Of a stretch of 64,000 nt of DNA, positions 24,358-33,415 are shown piece by piece. The DNA is taken from NCBI GenBank assembly GCA_015234045.1, contig JADFWU010000006.1, forward strand, positions 42,376-106,375, given 5' to 3'. The notes under the pieces are model-generated. The model searched no databases, had not been told where the DNA came from, and saw only the letters and a program-made list of their open reading frames with translations. Within the stretch, counting starts at the first letter, position 1, and each line of letters begins with the position of its first letter. The stretch is from Magnetococcales bacterium (GTDB taxonomy: Bacteria; Pseudomonadota; Magnetococcia; Magnetococcales; JADFWU01). A program made the position numbers and the translations under genes.

Positions 24358-25815
24358 ATGACCTCAACCATCCTGGACTCAACGGAATCTGACCGTTCGG
24401 ATACACCACTTTGTGTGGATCTGGATGGTACGTTGATCCGTACTGATCTTTTGGTGGAAGGCGCTTTTCGACTTCTGCGAAAGAATCTGCTCTATCTTTT
24501 TCTATTGCCCTTTTGGCTGCTCAAAGGCAAAGCCAATCTGAAAGAGCAGATTGCCAACCGCGTCATACCGGAACCAACACGACTGCCCTTTCACCCCGAC
24601 TTTCTGGCCTTTCTCAAACAAGAGCATCAGCGTGGGCGTAAATTGATTCTGGCAACCGCTTCGGATCGCCGCTATGGGAATGCGATTGCCAATCATCTAG
24701 GTATATTCAATGAAGTCTTTGGTACGGAAAAAGGTATCAATCTGGCTGGCAACGGTAAGAAACGACTGCTTGTAGAACGGTTCGGTGATGGTGGATTTGC
24801 CTATGCCGGTGATGCGCGTGTTGATCATGCCATCTGGCAACATGCCAGTGAGATCATTGTGGTCAACCCAAGACCCGGCGTTCTCAAGATGCTTAAACAG
24901 GCCGGACACTCAATCCACCAACTATTCGATGAAAAACCCGGCAGTTTAAAACAGTGGATCAAAGCATTACGGCTACACCAATGGATGAAAAACATCCTTC
25001 TATTTGCACCGCTTGTTGCTGGACATCGTTTTCTGAATCCAGACGATCTACTCAATACCACCATCGGTTTTATCGCGTTCAGTTTTTGCGCCTCCAGCTG
25101 TTATCTGCTCAACGACCTCACCGACCTGGATGCAGACCGCTGCCATCCGCGCAAGAAGCACCGCCCGTTAGCAGCCGGTATGATTCCCATGGCAAAAGGA
25201 GTTGCACTGATTCCTATTCTGGTGATCATGGGATTTACGCTCTCATTGTTACTGCCTCGTGAATTTACTGAGGTTCTGTTTACCTATTATATTTTGACAC
25301 TGCTGTACTCCTTTCACCTCAAACGTATTGTGCTACTTGATGTCTTGATCCTGGCGATGTTGTTTACTCTACGTATCAATGCCGGTGGCGCGATTCTTGG
25401 TGTAGAACTAACTTTCTGGCTTCAGGCTTTCTCGATGTTTCTGTTTCTCAGTCTGGCATTGGTGAAACGCTACACCGAGCTACTGACCATGCAGAAACTG
25501 GAACAAAACAACACTCAACGGCGTGGCTATCAGCTACCGGACATCTCTATTTTATTGAGTTTAGGCAGTGCAAGCGGCTTGATGGCCGTTCTGGTTATGG
25601 CACTCTATATCAACAGCGCCCGGATTCTGGATCTCTATCAATACCCTAAAATGATCTGGCTACTCTGCCCATTAGCCGTCTACTGGATATCTCATGTCTG
25701 GTTGGTGGCTGGTCGGGATGAAATGCATGATGATCCAGTGCTGTTTGCCATTAAAGACCCGATCAGTCTTGGCATCGGCGCAACAGGCCTGCTTATTCTC
25801 TTTATGGCGACCTAA
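24358..25815 (+). CDS. HAD phosphatase-UbiA prenyltransferase fusion (polyprenyl-phosphate phosphoribosyltransferase-like)
   Basis: UbiA enzymes of this group (mycobacterial Rv3806c) attach phosphoribose from PRPP to a polyprenyl phosphate. Residues 1 to about 200 are a HAD domain (CVDLDGTLIRTDLL; later AYAGDARVDH) that could remove the 5-phosphate from the product. Residues about 205-485 are the UbiA membrane domain with LRLHQWMKNILLFAPL and the aspartate motif NDLTDLDADRCHPRKKHRPL, with about eight spans. Both steps are thus in one 485-residue chain. The DprE1-like gene starts three bases after its stop, which strongly supports a role in polyprenyl-phospho-pentose synthesis. Confidence 0.85.
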   Translation: MTSTILDSTESDRSDTPLCVDLDGTLIRTDLLVEGAFRLLRKNLLYLFLLPFWLLKGKANLKEQIANRVIPEPTRLPFHPDFLAFLKQEHQRGRKLILATASDRRYGNAIANHLGIFNEVFGTEKGINLAGNGKKRLLVERFGDGGFAYAGDARVDHAIWQHASEIIVVNPRPGVLKMLKQAGHSIHQLFDEKPGSLKQWIKALRLHQWMKNILLFAPLVAGHRFLNPDDLLNTTIGFIAFSFCASSCYLLNDLTDLDADRCHPRKKHRPLAAGMIPMAKGVALIPILVIMGFTLSLLLPREFTEVLFTYYILTLLYSFHLKRIVLLDVLILAMLFTLRINAGGAILGVELTFWLQAFSMFLFLSLALVKRYTELLTMQKLEQNNTQRRGYQLPDISILLSLGSASGLMAVLVMALYINSARILDLYQYPKMIWLLCPLAVYWISHVWLVAGRDEMHDDPVLFAIKDPISLGIGATGLLILFMAT

Positions 25816-25818
25816 TCC

Positions 25819-27144
25819 ATGACACAGCGCTATCAATCCTGGGGACGCTACCCAAAAGCCTCACACCAGATTCAGACCATTCAATGGCCTGAGGATCTAC
25901 CCAATGACCTCACTAAACAGATCCATGGTGCCCTACCGTTTGGCAATGGACGCAGCTATGGTGATTGCTGTTTGAATGATGGCGGTCTGTTGCTGGATGG
26001 CCGTTTTAGAAATCGTTTACTGGCGTTTGATGCACATAGTGGCATTCTGCGCTGTGAAGCAGGTGTTCTGCTGGCCGATATTTTGGAATTAATGACCCCG
26101 CGAGGCTGGTTTCCAGCGGTGACACCAGGCACAAAGCTTCTGACTGTTGGTGGTGCCATTGCCAACGATGTCCACGGTAAGAATCATCACCGAACCGGCA
26201 GCTTCGGCGATCATGTTCACCGTATTGGCCTATTGCGAAGCGATGGCCAACAGCTGATCTGCTCACCCGATGAAAATACCGACCTGTTTCGCGCCACTAT
26301 CGGTGGCATTGGACTGACCGGCTATATTCTCTGGGCAGAGTTCAGCCTACGCCCTATCTCCAATCCCTATTTCGATATGGAGACAATCCGCTATGGCAAT
26401 GTTGAGGACTTTTTTCAACTCTCTTCAGAGTCGGACCAGGATTATGAATACACTCTGGCCTGGTTGGATTGCCAAGGGCGCGGCAAAAACCTGGGGCGCG
26501 GTCTATTCATGCGCGGCAACCATGCGCCATTCATTCCACAAGCGCAGTGGCCGAAACACGCCTCTCGCCAGCTCAACATGCCGATTGATCCACCCTTTAC
26601 GCTTATCAATGGCCTGACGCTCAAAGCATTCAACACCCTCTACTATTATAAGCAAATCCGGCGGTCTCAGTGTGCATGCGTTCATTACGACAGCTTCTTC
26701 TATCCGCTGGATGCCATTGACAACTGGAACCGGATCTATGGTCCGAAAGGTTTTTTCCAATACCAGTGCGTACTGCCTCAGGAATCGGGACAGGATGGCA
26801 TTAAAGAGATTCTCAAGGGAATTGCCCGCTCTGGTCAGGGATCATTCCTGGGAGTTCTCAAAGTGTTTGGTGACCGTCAATCACCGGGATTACTCAGTTT
26901 TCCTCGGCCTGGTTCTACGCTGGCATTGGATTTTCCCAACCGTGGCAAAAAGACCCTGACACTGTTGGAACGTTTTGACACCATTGTCCGTGAAGCAGGC
27001 GGTGCGGTTTACATTGCCAAAGATGCCCGAATGAGTCCCAGCTCATTTCGTCATTTTTATCCTCAATGGCAAACCTTCAAATCATTTGTCGATCCGGGTT
27101 TCTCCTCCAGCTTCTGGAGACGGGTTACAGAGGAGTCATCATGA
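25819..27144 (+). CDS. DprE1-like FAD-dependent decaprenylphosphoryl-ribose 2-oxidase
   Basis: DprE1 oxidises the 2'-hydroxyl of polyprenylphosphoryl-ribose as the first half of its epimerisation to arabinose. The 441-residue protein has the FAD-binding block PFGNGRSYGDCCLNDGG and LLTVGGAIANDVHGKNHHRTGSFGDHV, which is characteristic of DprE1 within the vanillyl-alcohol oxidase superfamily, and a C-terminal substrate domain ending in KDARMSP and FRHFYPQ. It sits between the UbiA fusion (three-base gap) and the DprE2-like gene (ATGA overlap), the same functional trio as in mycobacteria. Confidence 0.87.
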   Translation: MTQRYQSWGRYPKASHQIQTIQWPEDLPNDLTKQIHGALPFGNGRSYGDCCLNDGGLLLDGRFRNRLLAFDAHSGILRCEAGVLLADILELMTPRGWFPAVTPGTKLLTVGGAIANDVHGKNHHRTGSFGDHVHRIGLLRSDGQQLICSPDENTDLFRATIGGIGLTGYILWAEFSLRPISNPYFDMETIRYGNVEDFFQLSSESDQDYEYTLAWLDCQGRGKNLGRGLFMRGNHAPFIPQAQWPKHASRQLNMPIDPPFTLINGLTLKAFNTLYYYKQIRRSQCACVHYDSFFYPLDAIDNWNRIYGPKGFFQYQCVLPQESGQDGIKEILKGIARSGQGSFLGVLKVFGDRQSPGLLSFPRPGSTLALDFPNRGKKTLTLLERFDTIVREAGGAVYIAKDARMSPSSFRHFYPQWQTFKSFVDPGFSSSFWRRVTEESS

Positions 27145-27881
27145 GAAAGATTCTGATTATCGGTGCCACATCCGCCATTGCTCAGGCGGTGGCCCATCGG
27201 TATGCACAACAAGGTCACGCCCTTTTTCTGACTGGCCGTGATCCTGAACGTGTTGCCACCATTGCAGCTGATTTGCGGGTGCGCGGTGCGGTTCAGGTGG
27301 AGAGTGCAACGCTGGACGCAAATCAGATTGAGACCCACCAAACGGTATTGGATCACGCCATCACTGCTATGGGTTCCATTGATACTGTTTTGATTGCCCA
27401 TGGTGTACTTAACGACCAACAAACCTGTCAAGCATCGGTTGAAGACACTTTGGACGCTTTTCAAACCAATGCGTTAAGTGCCATTGCCCTACTCACCTTG
27501 TTGGCCAATTACATGGAACACAACGCCATTAAGGGCACTTTAGCTGTGATCTCGTCCGTGGCTGGTGATCGCGGTCGGCAAAGCAATTATGTCTATGGTG
27601 CGGCTAAGGCGGCTAAGAGCACTTTTCTTGCTGGACTGCGCAATCGTCTTCATTCAGCGGGTATCCATGTACTCACCATTAAACCAGGCTTTGTTGATAC
27701 GCCCATGACGGCCCATCTTAAAAAGGGCCTGTTGTGGGCTCAGCCGGATGATGTGGCTGCGGGTATTGTCAAATCCATTGAGAAACGTCGCGATTGTGTC
27801 TATCTGCCTGGCTTCTGGTGGTTGATCATGACAATCATCCGCGCCATACCTGAATCCCTTTTCAAACGCCTTACACTCTGA
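27141..27881 (+). CDS. DprE2-like short-chain dehydrogenase (keto-sugar reductase)
   Basis: DprE2 reduces the 2-keto intermediate made by DprE1 to give polyprenylphosphoryl-arabinose. The 246-residue protein is a classical SDR: nucleotide motif GATSAIAQAVAHRYA at residues 8-22, NALS after the fourth strand, and active-site serine in SSVAGDRG with NYVYGAAKAAKSTF (YxxxK). A C-terminal hydrophobic stretch (WWLIMTIIRAIP) may tether it to the membrane. Its ATG overlaps the upstream stop, so it is translationally coupled to the DprE1-like gene. Confidence 0.85.
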   Translation: MRKILIIGATSAIAQAVAHRYAQQGHALFLTGRDPERVATIAADLRVRGAVQVESATLDANQIETHQTVLDHAITAMGSIDTVLIAHGVLNDQQTCQASVEDTLDAFQTNALSAIALLTLLANYMEHNAIKGTLAVISSVAGDRGRQSNYVYGAAKAAKSTFLAGLRNRLHSAGIHVLTIKPGFVDTPMTAHLKKGLLWAQPDDVAAGIVKSIEKRRDCVYLPGFWWLIMTIIRAIPESLFKRLTL

Positions 27882-28313
27882 TGCCTGTTTCATACTTTTA
27901 GATAATTATTACCGAAAACTTTCAACAAAACGGGAAATCATATAAAGTATTTACTGTATATATACACACAGAAAATATTATTTTTTTGTGTGTTATCATA
28001 GTAATGCAAACACATTATTGATCATACTGCACCCATCAAGAGCCTCTACTTTCCTGTAGAAACAGGTTCATTCTGCCTACCGAACCTCTGAATTCAACCC
28101 TATTTCCATTTCTATCTGTTTTCTAGAATATCCAATTAGCATATTGATTTTAAAATAAAATATAAAATTCAAACACCTCCCTTTAAATTTATCATCCCAT
28201 AGGATATCTTTAGTAGTGTACATTTAGCTTGAAGTAATTGTTGCATACCTCGAGTTATATGTGCTACATATCATGAAAGTAATAAAGACCATTCCTCAGA
28301 GGAAAGCATTAAG
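27882..28313. other. AT-rich intergenic region before the S24-type repressor
   Basis: About 430 very AT-rich bases without a gene. At 27953-27971 lies ACTGTATATATACACACAG, similar to a LexA-type box but with the CTG and CAG twelve rather than ten bases apart. It is more than 300 bases from the repressor start, so an operator role is doubtful. The composition differs from both neighbours and suggests acquired DNA. Confidence 0.4.
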
Positions 28314-28952
28314 ATGAAATCAAATGAGCATCTGGCAAAACGTGTTAAAGAGGCCCGCAGTAGAGCAGGACTGAAACAGGTTGAACTGGCCCAAGAAGCG
28401 GGCATCTCTTCTGCCACTGTCCAGAAACTGGAAAGCGGAGAGTCCGGCGGTTCTATCAGGACACTAAACGGTATTGCCAATGCCTGCGGCGTAGATGCGG
28501 CTTGGCTATCATCGGGCAGCGAATCCAATGCACCTTACACATCACCAGAGAACGCCTCTGTGCTGCGTATTGCTGTAACAAATGTCGAAAACATCGTAAA
28601 TTGGCAGGATTGGGCTGACTGGACAATGCCGCCCACAACCACAGAGTGGATTCGCATCTCTGTTCCGAAAGATGCTGGCAGCGTGGTGGCACTAACCATC
28701 AATAACGATATCATGTCACCAGAGTTGATTGAAGGCGATAAAGCAATTGTTGCGTTAGGGAAAAAACCTAAGCATGGTCAAATCGTTGTGGCCTACAAGA
28801 CTGGCAGTAAACGGGCTTTCTTACGTCAAATCATGTTGGACTCAGCGACCACATTCCTCAAACCCACAAACAATCGTTATCCAATAAAACCTATTAATTC
28901 AGAATATAAAGTTATTGGTGTTGTCGTGTCGAAATATCAAGAATACAACTAA
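28314..28952 (+). CDS. CI/LexA-like repressor (HTH plus inactive S24 domain)
   Basis: A 212-residue phage-type repressor. Residues 1-65 form an XRE helix-turn-helix (RVKEARSRAGLKQVELAQEAGISSATVQKLE). Residues about 110-210 align with the S24 peptidase fold of LexA and lambda CI. In the motif D-S-M-x-P-x4-G-D the serine is replaced: NDIMSPELIEGD has Ile133. In the stretch matching the lysine base (FKKL in lambda CI) it has LRQI, so the lysine is Arg171. Self-cleavage is therefore not expected. The end (VFLxP-like FLKPTNNRYP, VIGVVV) fits CI well. No phage genes surround it. Confidence 0.85.
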   Translation: MKSNEHLAKRVKEARSRAGLKQVELAQEAGISSATVQKLESGESGGSIRTLNGIANACGVDAAWLSSGSESNAPYTSPENASVLRIAVTNVENIVNWQDWADWTMPPTTTEWIRISVPKDAGSVVALTINNDIMSPELIEGDKAIVALGKKPKHGQIVVAYKTGSKRAFLRQIMLDSATTFLKPTNNRYPIKPINSEYKVIGVVVSKYQEYN

Positions 28953-29269
28953 GAGCTGTAAAATACGGAAAACGATTCGCCTGCGACCTGACATAATAAA
29001 ATCCAACTACAGTCAGAGCAGGAGTCTTGGTATACTCAACTGAATCAATATACAACTGGTGAATAAGGTTTCATCGCGAAACCTCTCACTGACAAAACCA
29101 CCATTATGCACAATTGACGCACAATCCTAAGATTTACCGTGCGATTTTCGCAATAAGACAGCAACTGATTGTGAACTATCCCCATCTGATTTATCCTGAA
29201 TGCTATTTATACGTCCCGAATCACCAATGAGCAGACCATCTCGGTCTGTTTTCCTGAAGGGGTCTTGTC
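28953..29269 (+). other. leader and intergenic region with two hairpins before the GT-C gene
   Basis: About 317 bases without a gene. One hairpin is AGGTTTC/GAAACCT at about 29066-29084. The second, CAGACC-ATCTC-GGTCTG followed by TTTTCC at 29232-29252, resembles a rho-independent terminator and sits only 18 bases before the GTG start, so it might attenuate the downstream gene or sequester its ribosome site. Confidence 0.45.
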
Positions 29270-31144
29270 GTGCAAACAGCCTTCCAACGCATCATGAATA
29301 TTCTGGTCATATCGGCACTTATCCTCTTCTCACTGACTTATCTGGTCAAAGCGGCGTATGTGGGTGATGGTTTTTTTGTGGATGACACCTACTATTATAT
29401 GGTTGCCGCCATGAACTTTGTGGAACATGGCTTTCTAAGTCTGGACTCAGTCACACACACCAACGGCTATCACCCGGTCTGGACCGGTGTCTGCATTGCC
29501 GTAGCCTGGGTGGTCAAACTGTTTGGCGGCACTCATAACCACATGGCCATGAGCATTGCCATGGTTGAGGCCATTTTCTATGTCTTGACGTTGGCTTCAT
29601 TGGGGTTCTTTTACAGTAAACTGAGCGATGAAAAACCCAACCGAGCGCTGACCTTCTTTACACTCGCCGCCATATTATCCTACCCGTTGGTCAACTGGAT
29701 GTTTCGATTGGGCATGGAGTCCACCCTGACGGCGCTGATCATGGTCTGGCTGGTCTATTTTCTGATCCGTGAGCGATGGTTTGCACTGTCGCTGATTATG
29801 GCCCTGCTGGTTATGACACGGCTGGACACACTGGTATTTCTGATCTTTCCAACCTTGATGCTGCTCTTGATCCGGCCTGACTTCTCTCTGTTACGACCTA
29901 TTGTTACCGGTTTTCCAACGGCTTTAGTCACCGCTGGGTATCTCTATTACAATCATCTCACCTTTGGTCACATCAAACCCATAAATGGTGTGCTACGCTC
30001 CTCGTTTCCCATACCCACACCGCACTGGACCTTTCCACTTGATCCGGTAGCCAATGTTCATGATATCTACGGTGCCATCAAACTATTTTTAATGCCCAAC
30101 ACGCTATTATTGGTGGTGTTAGCCGTTGTTGGCATTGGTCTGATGTTACTTGGACCAGTACGTGAACGTCTACGCAGCATTGATCGTCTGTTCCTGATTA
30201 CCGGCACCTTGTTGGTACTCAATTTAATCCTGTTTCAAAAGTGGTCCAAAGGCATTGAACAGTGGTATTTTGCAGCGCCTCTAATACTGCTCATTCTTGG
30301 CTATGGTGGCATGTTCCGCGCCCTGCTTAATATGGTTAATCCAACTTGGTTGCGGGCTCTACTGGTCACTGTACCACTCTCTGGACTGGCCTATGTCGCC
30401 TTTGGTATGAGCCTGAATACCACAGGCAATGCAGAAATCTCGTCAATAGTCTCACTTACTCTGGCAGGACTGATTCCACTTGTTGCCATTGTGTCCCTTC
30501 TGATTAAAGTAGAACCGATCAAACCGATCATTATGGCCATGGGATTTTCCGCCCTGCTGGTCTCTGCCACTGTGCACGCATTGACCCTTTCTCAGGATCA
30601 CCGAACTGACGCTGCACTATTGGATAAGTTCACACAATGCGTCACCGACAATGTTGCACCAGATGCCTTTGTTGCTGGAACTGACATCGGCGGAACAGCG
30701 TTCAAATCTCAGCGCCATTTCGTTAATCTTGACGGTGTGGTGAACAATTTTGTCTATCAGGAGTATTTGAGAGACAAACGTCTTGCTGATTATCTGACCA
30801 TGAAGAACGTCCAATACATCGCTGTCACACTGTCGGAAAATCCGACCTTCAGCCCATATCGTGACATTGAAAACATGTATAAATCACGCATCGCGCCCGA
30901 AGCTGTACGCAATGAACCCTATGAGTCTGTACCATTTTATGTCTACTCATACATGTACAATAACTTCAGCGATGAAATTCCACTGTTCCAACGCAATGAG
31001 GTGTGTCGTTCGGAGGTTTATATGGGTGGGAACAATCCATCAGTCGATATGCTGTTCCGCATTGAGGCATCGGTCTCTGACACACCTAAACCGGCCACCG
31101 ACAGTACCCATGAACCCGCTAACAACACTGAGCCAACAGGCTGA
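29270..31144 (+). CDS. large membrane glycosyltransferase-like protein (GT-C fold)
   Basis: A 624-residue inner-membrane protein with about eleven spans in residues 1-440 and a periplasmic C-terminal domain. The first loop has the acidic motif DDTYYYM after the first span and THTNGYHPVW, as in GT-C enzymes that use polyprenyl-phosphate sugars. The tail (residues about 595-624) is acidic and proline-rich. The GTG start has AAGGGG upstream; an ATG at 29294 is the alternative. A link to the upstream UbiA-DprE genes is inferred from position, with a repressor gene between. Donor and target are unknown. Confidence 0.7.
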   Translation: MQTAFQRIMNILVISALILFSLTYLVKAAYVGDGFFVDDTYYYMVAAMNFVEHGFLSLDSVTHTNGYHPVWTGVCIAVAWVVKLFGGTHNHMAMSIAMVEAIFYVLTLASLGFFYSKLSDEKPNRALTFFTLAAILSYPLVNWMFRLGMESTLTALIMVWLVYFLIRERWFALSLIMALLVMTRLDTLVFLIFPTLMLLLIRPDFSLLRPIVTGFPTALVTAGYLYYNHLTFGHIKPINGVLRSSFPIPTPHWTFPLDPVANVHDIYGAIKLFLMPNTLLLVVLAVVGIGLMLLGPVRERLRSIDRLFLITGTLLVLNLILFQKWSKGIEQWYFAAPLILLILGYGGMFRALLNMVNPTWLRALLVTVPLSGLAYVAFGMSLNTTGNAEISSIVSLTLAGLIPLVAIVSLLIKVEPIKPIIMAMGFSALLVSATVHALTLSQDHRTDAALLDKFTQCVTDNVAPDAFVAGTDIGGTAFKSQRHFVNLDGVVNNFVYQEYLRDKRLADYLTMKNVQYIAVTLSENPTFSPYRDIENMYKSRIAPEAVRNEPYESVPFYVYSYMYNNFSDEIPLFQRNEVCRSEVYMGGNNPSVDMLFRIEASVSDTPKPATDSTHEPANNTEPTG

Positions 31145-31251
31145 GTGGAAGCCCTGGTGATGTTTTTGCGCCGCTTTTGATATGTGAAGCAGATCATCGG
31201 GGCAAAAACATCGCCAGGGCTGGAACGGCTGCCTGTTCAAACTTTAGACGA
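31141..31251 (+). repeat. 111-nt structured repeat element, copy 1
   Basis: A near-perfect inverted repeat (AGCCCTGGTGATGTTTTTGC against GCAAAAACATCGCCAGGGCT) encloses an inner part with further pairing (CCG/CGG, TGAT/ATCA). It starts within the stop codon of the GT-C gene and is followed nine bases later by a terminator. Copy 2 at 61394-61504 is the same length with ten differences (about 91% identity). It should be transcribed as a 3' untranslated structure. Confidence 0.85.
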
Positions 31252-31258
31252 ATTCACG

Positions 31259-31301
31259 ATAAAAAAAGGCCCTGAATGGTCATAATTCAGGGCCTTTTTT
31301 T
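31259..31301. terminator. bidirectional terminator between the GT-C gene and the hemerythrin gene
   Basis: A long perfect stem, AAAAAAAGGCCCTGAAT / ATTCAGGGCCTTTTTTT, with A- and T-runs on both sides, serves the convergent genes. Confidence 0.95.
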
Positions 31302-31322
31302 ATGGATTGAATTCAATACCGA

Positions 31323-31757
31323 TTACACAATTCCTTCCTCACGGAGATACTCACCATACGCCATATCATCCCGCTTGACATGTTGAGAAAACCAGTCATG
31401 CATGAACGTCAATAGCGTTTTGACAAGCGCACGACGCTGTTCATCATCCTTGGCTTGTTCCAAACGTTTACTGAAATCGGTAAAATCTTCTTCAAGCTTG
31501 CGATGCGATTTCCGATGTTTATCCAGACCTGGGAAATTGTGTTGAGCCATCAACATCTCTTCAAAGCTAAAATGTGTTTTCACATAGCCGGAAACCTGCA
31601 TCATAAATAGCCCGAGCAACACATGCAGATGACCACCACTCACTTCAGGCTTGACTAATTTCTCAAGACCTTTCATGGCATCAACAAGCCCCTGATGCTG
31701 TTCATCCACTTCCGGGATACCAATACTTAATGAATCCGACCATTCAAAAACAGACAT
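31323..31757 (-). CDS. bacteriohemerythrin
   Basis: Hemerythrins bind O2 at a diiron site and serve in oxygen delivery or sensing. The 144-residue protein has the family start FEWSDSLSIGIPEVDEQHQGL (first histidine) and further ligands in HFSFEE, KHRKSH and HDWFSQHVKRDD. The ATG at 31757 has AAGGA eight bases upstream; an earlier TTG is weaker. It follows purB by four bases and is probably cotranscribed with it. A second hemerythrin gene occurs at 55838. Confidence 0.93.
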   Translation of the reverse strand: MSVFEWSDSLSIGIPEVDEQHQGLVDAMKGLEKLVKPEVSGGHLHVLLGLFMMQVSGYVKTHFSFEEMLMAQHNFPGLDKHRKSHRKLEEDFTDFSKRLEQAKDDEQRRALVKTLLTFMHDWFSQHVKRDDMAYGEYLREEGIV

Positions 31758-31761
31758 TACT

Positions 31762-33153
<1,392 letters not shown>

Positions 33154-33199
33154 TTAAGAACCCATTTAGAAATCCATGATGCAGCGCCTCAAGGCATCT

Positions 33200-33415
33200 C
33201 TAAACAGGATCAGACGATACGGGCGTAATTTGGATCACAGTCCCTGTGGATGACGGTATTTTAGCAGAAACAGCACATTTCGCCGCACCACAACCACATC
33301 CCGCTGGCGTTGATCCAAACAAACCCAGTGTCCGTTTTATATACCGTCCGACCAGGAAAAGACAAATCATTAGAATAACGGAGAGGATCACAGCCTCCAT
33401 TGGATCACTGCTCAT
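33200..33415 (-). CDS. FeoB-associated Cys-rich membrane protein
   Basis: A 71-residue protein with one membrane span (AVILSVILMICLFLVGRYI) and a short cysteine cluster (AGCGCGAAKCA), matching the small FeoB-associated family found after feoB in many bacteria. The start overlaps the feoB stop as ATGA. It probably aids Fe2+ uptake; the cysteines may bind iron. Its role is not proven in any family member I can name. Confidence 0.8.
   Translation of the reverse strand: MSSDPMEAVILSVILMICLFLVGRYIKRTLGLFGSTPAGCGCGAAKCAVSAKIPSSTGTVIQITPVSSDPV

Noticed and set aside
27953-27971. LexA box upstream of the S24-type repressor
   Set aside because: CTG and CAG are twelve rather than ten bases apart and the site is over 300 bases from the start codon.
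31141-31251. 111-nt hairpin element as an integron attC site
   Set aside because: The ends lack RYYYAAC and GTTRRRY core sites, and no integrase or gene cassette array is present.
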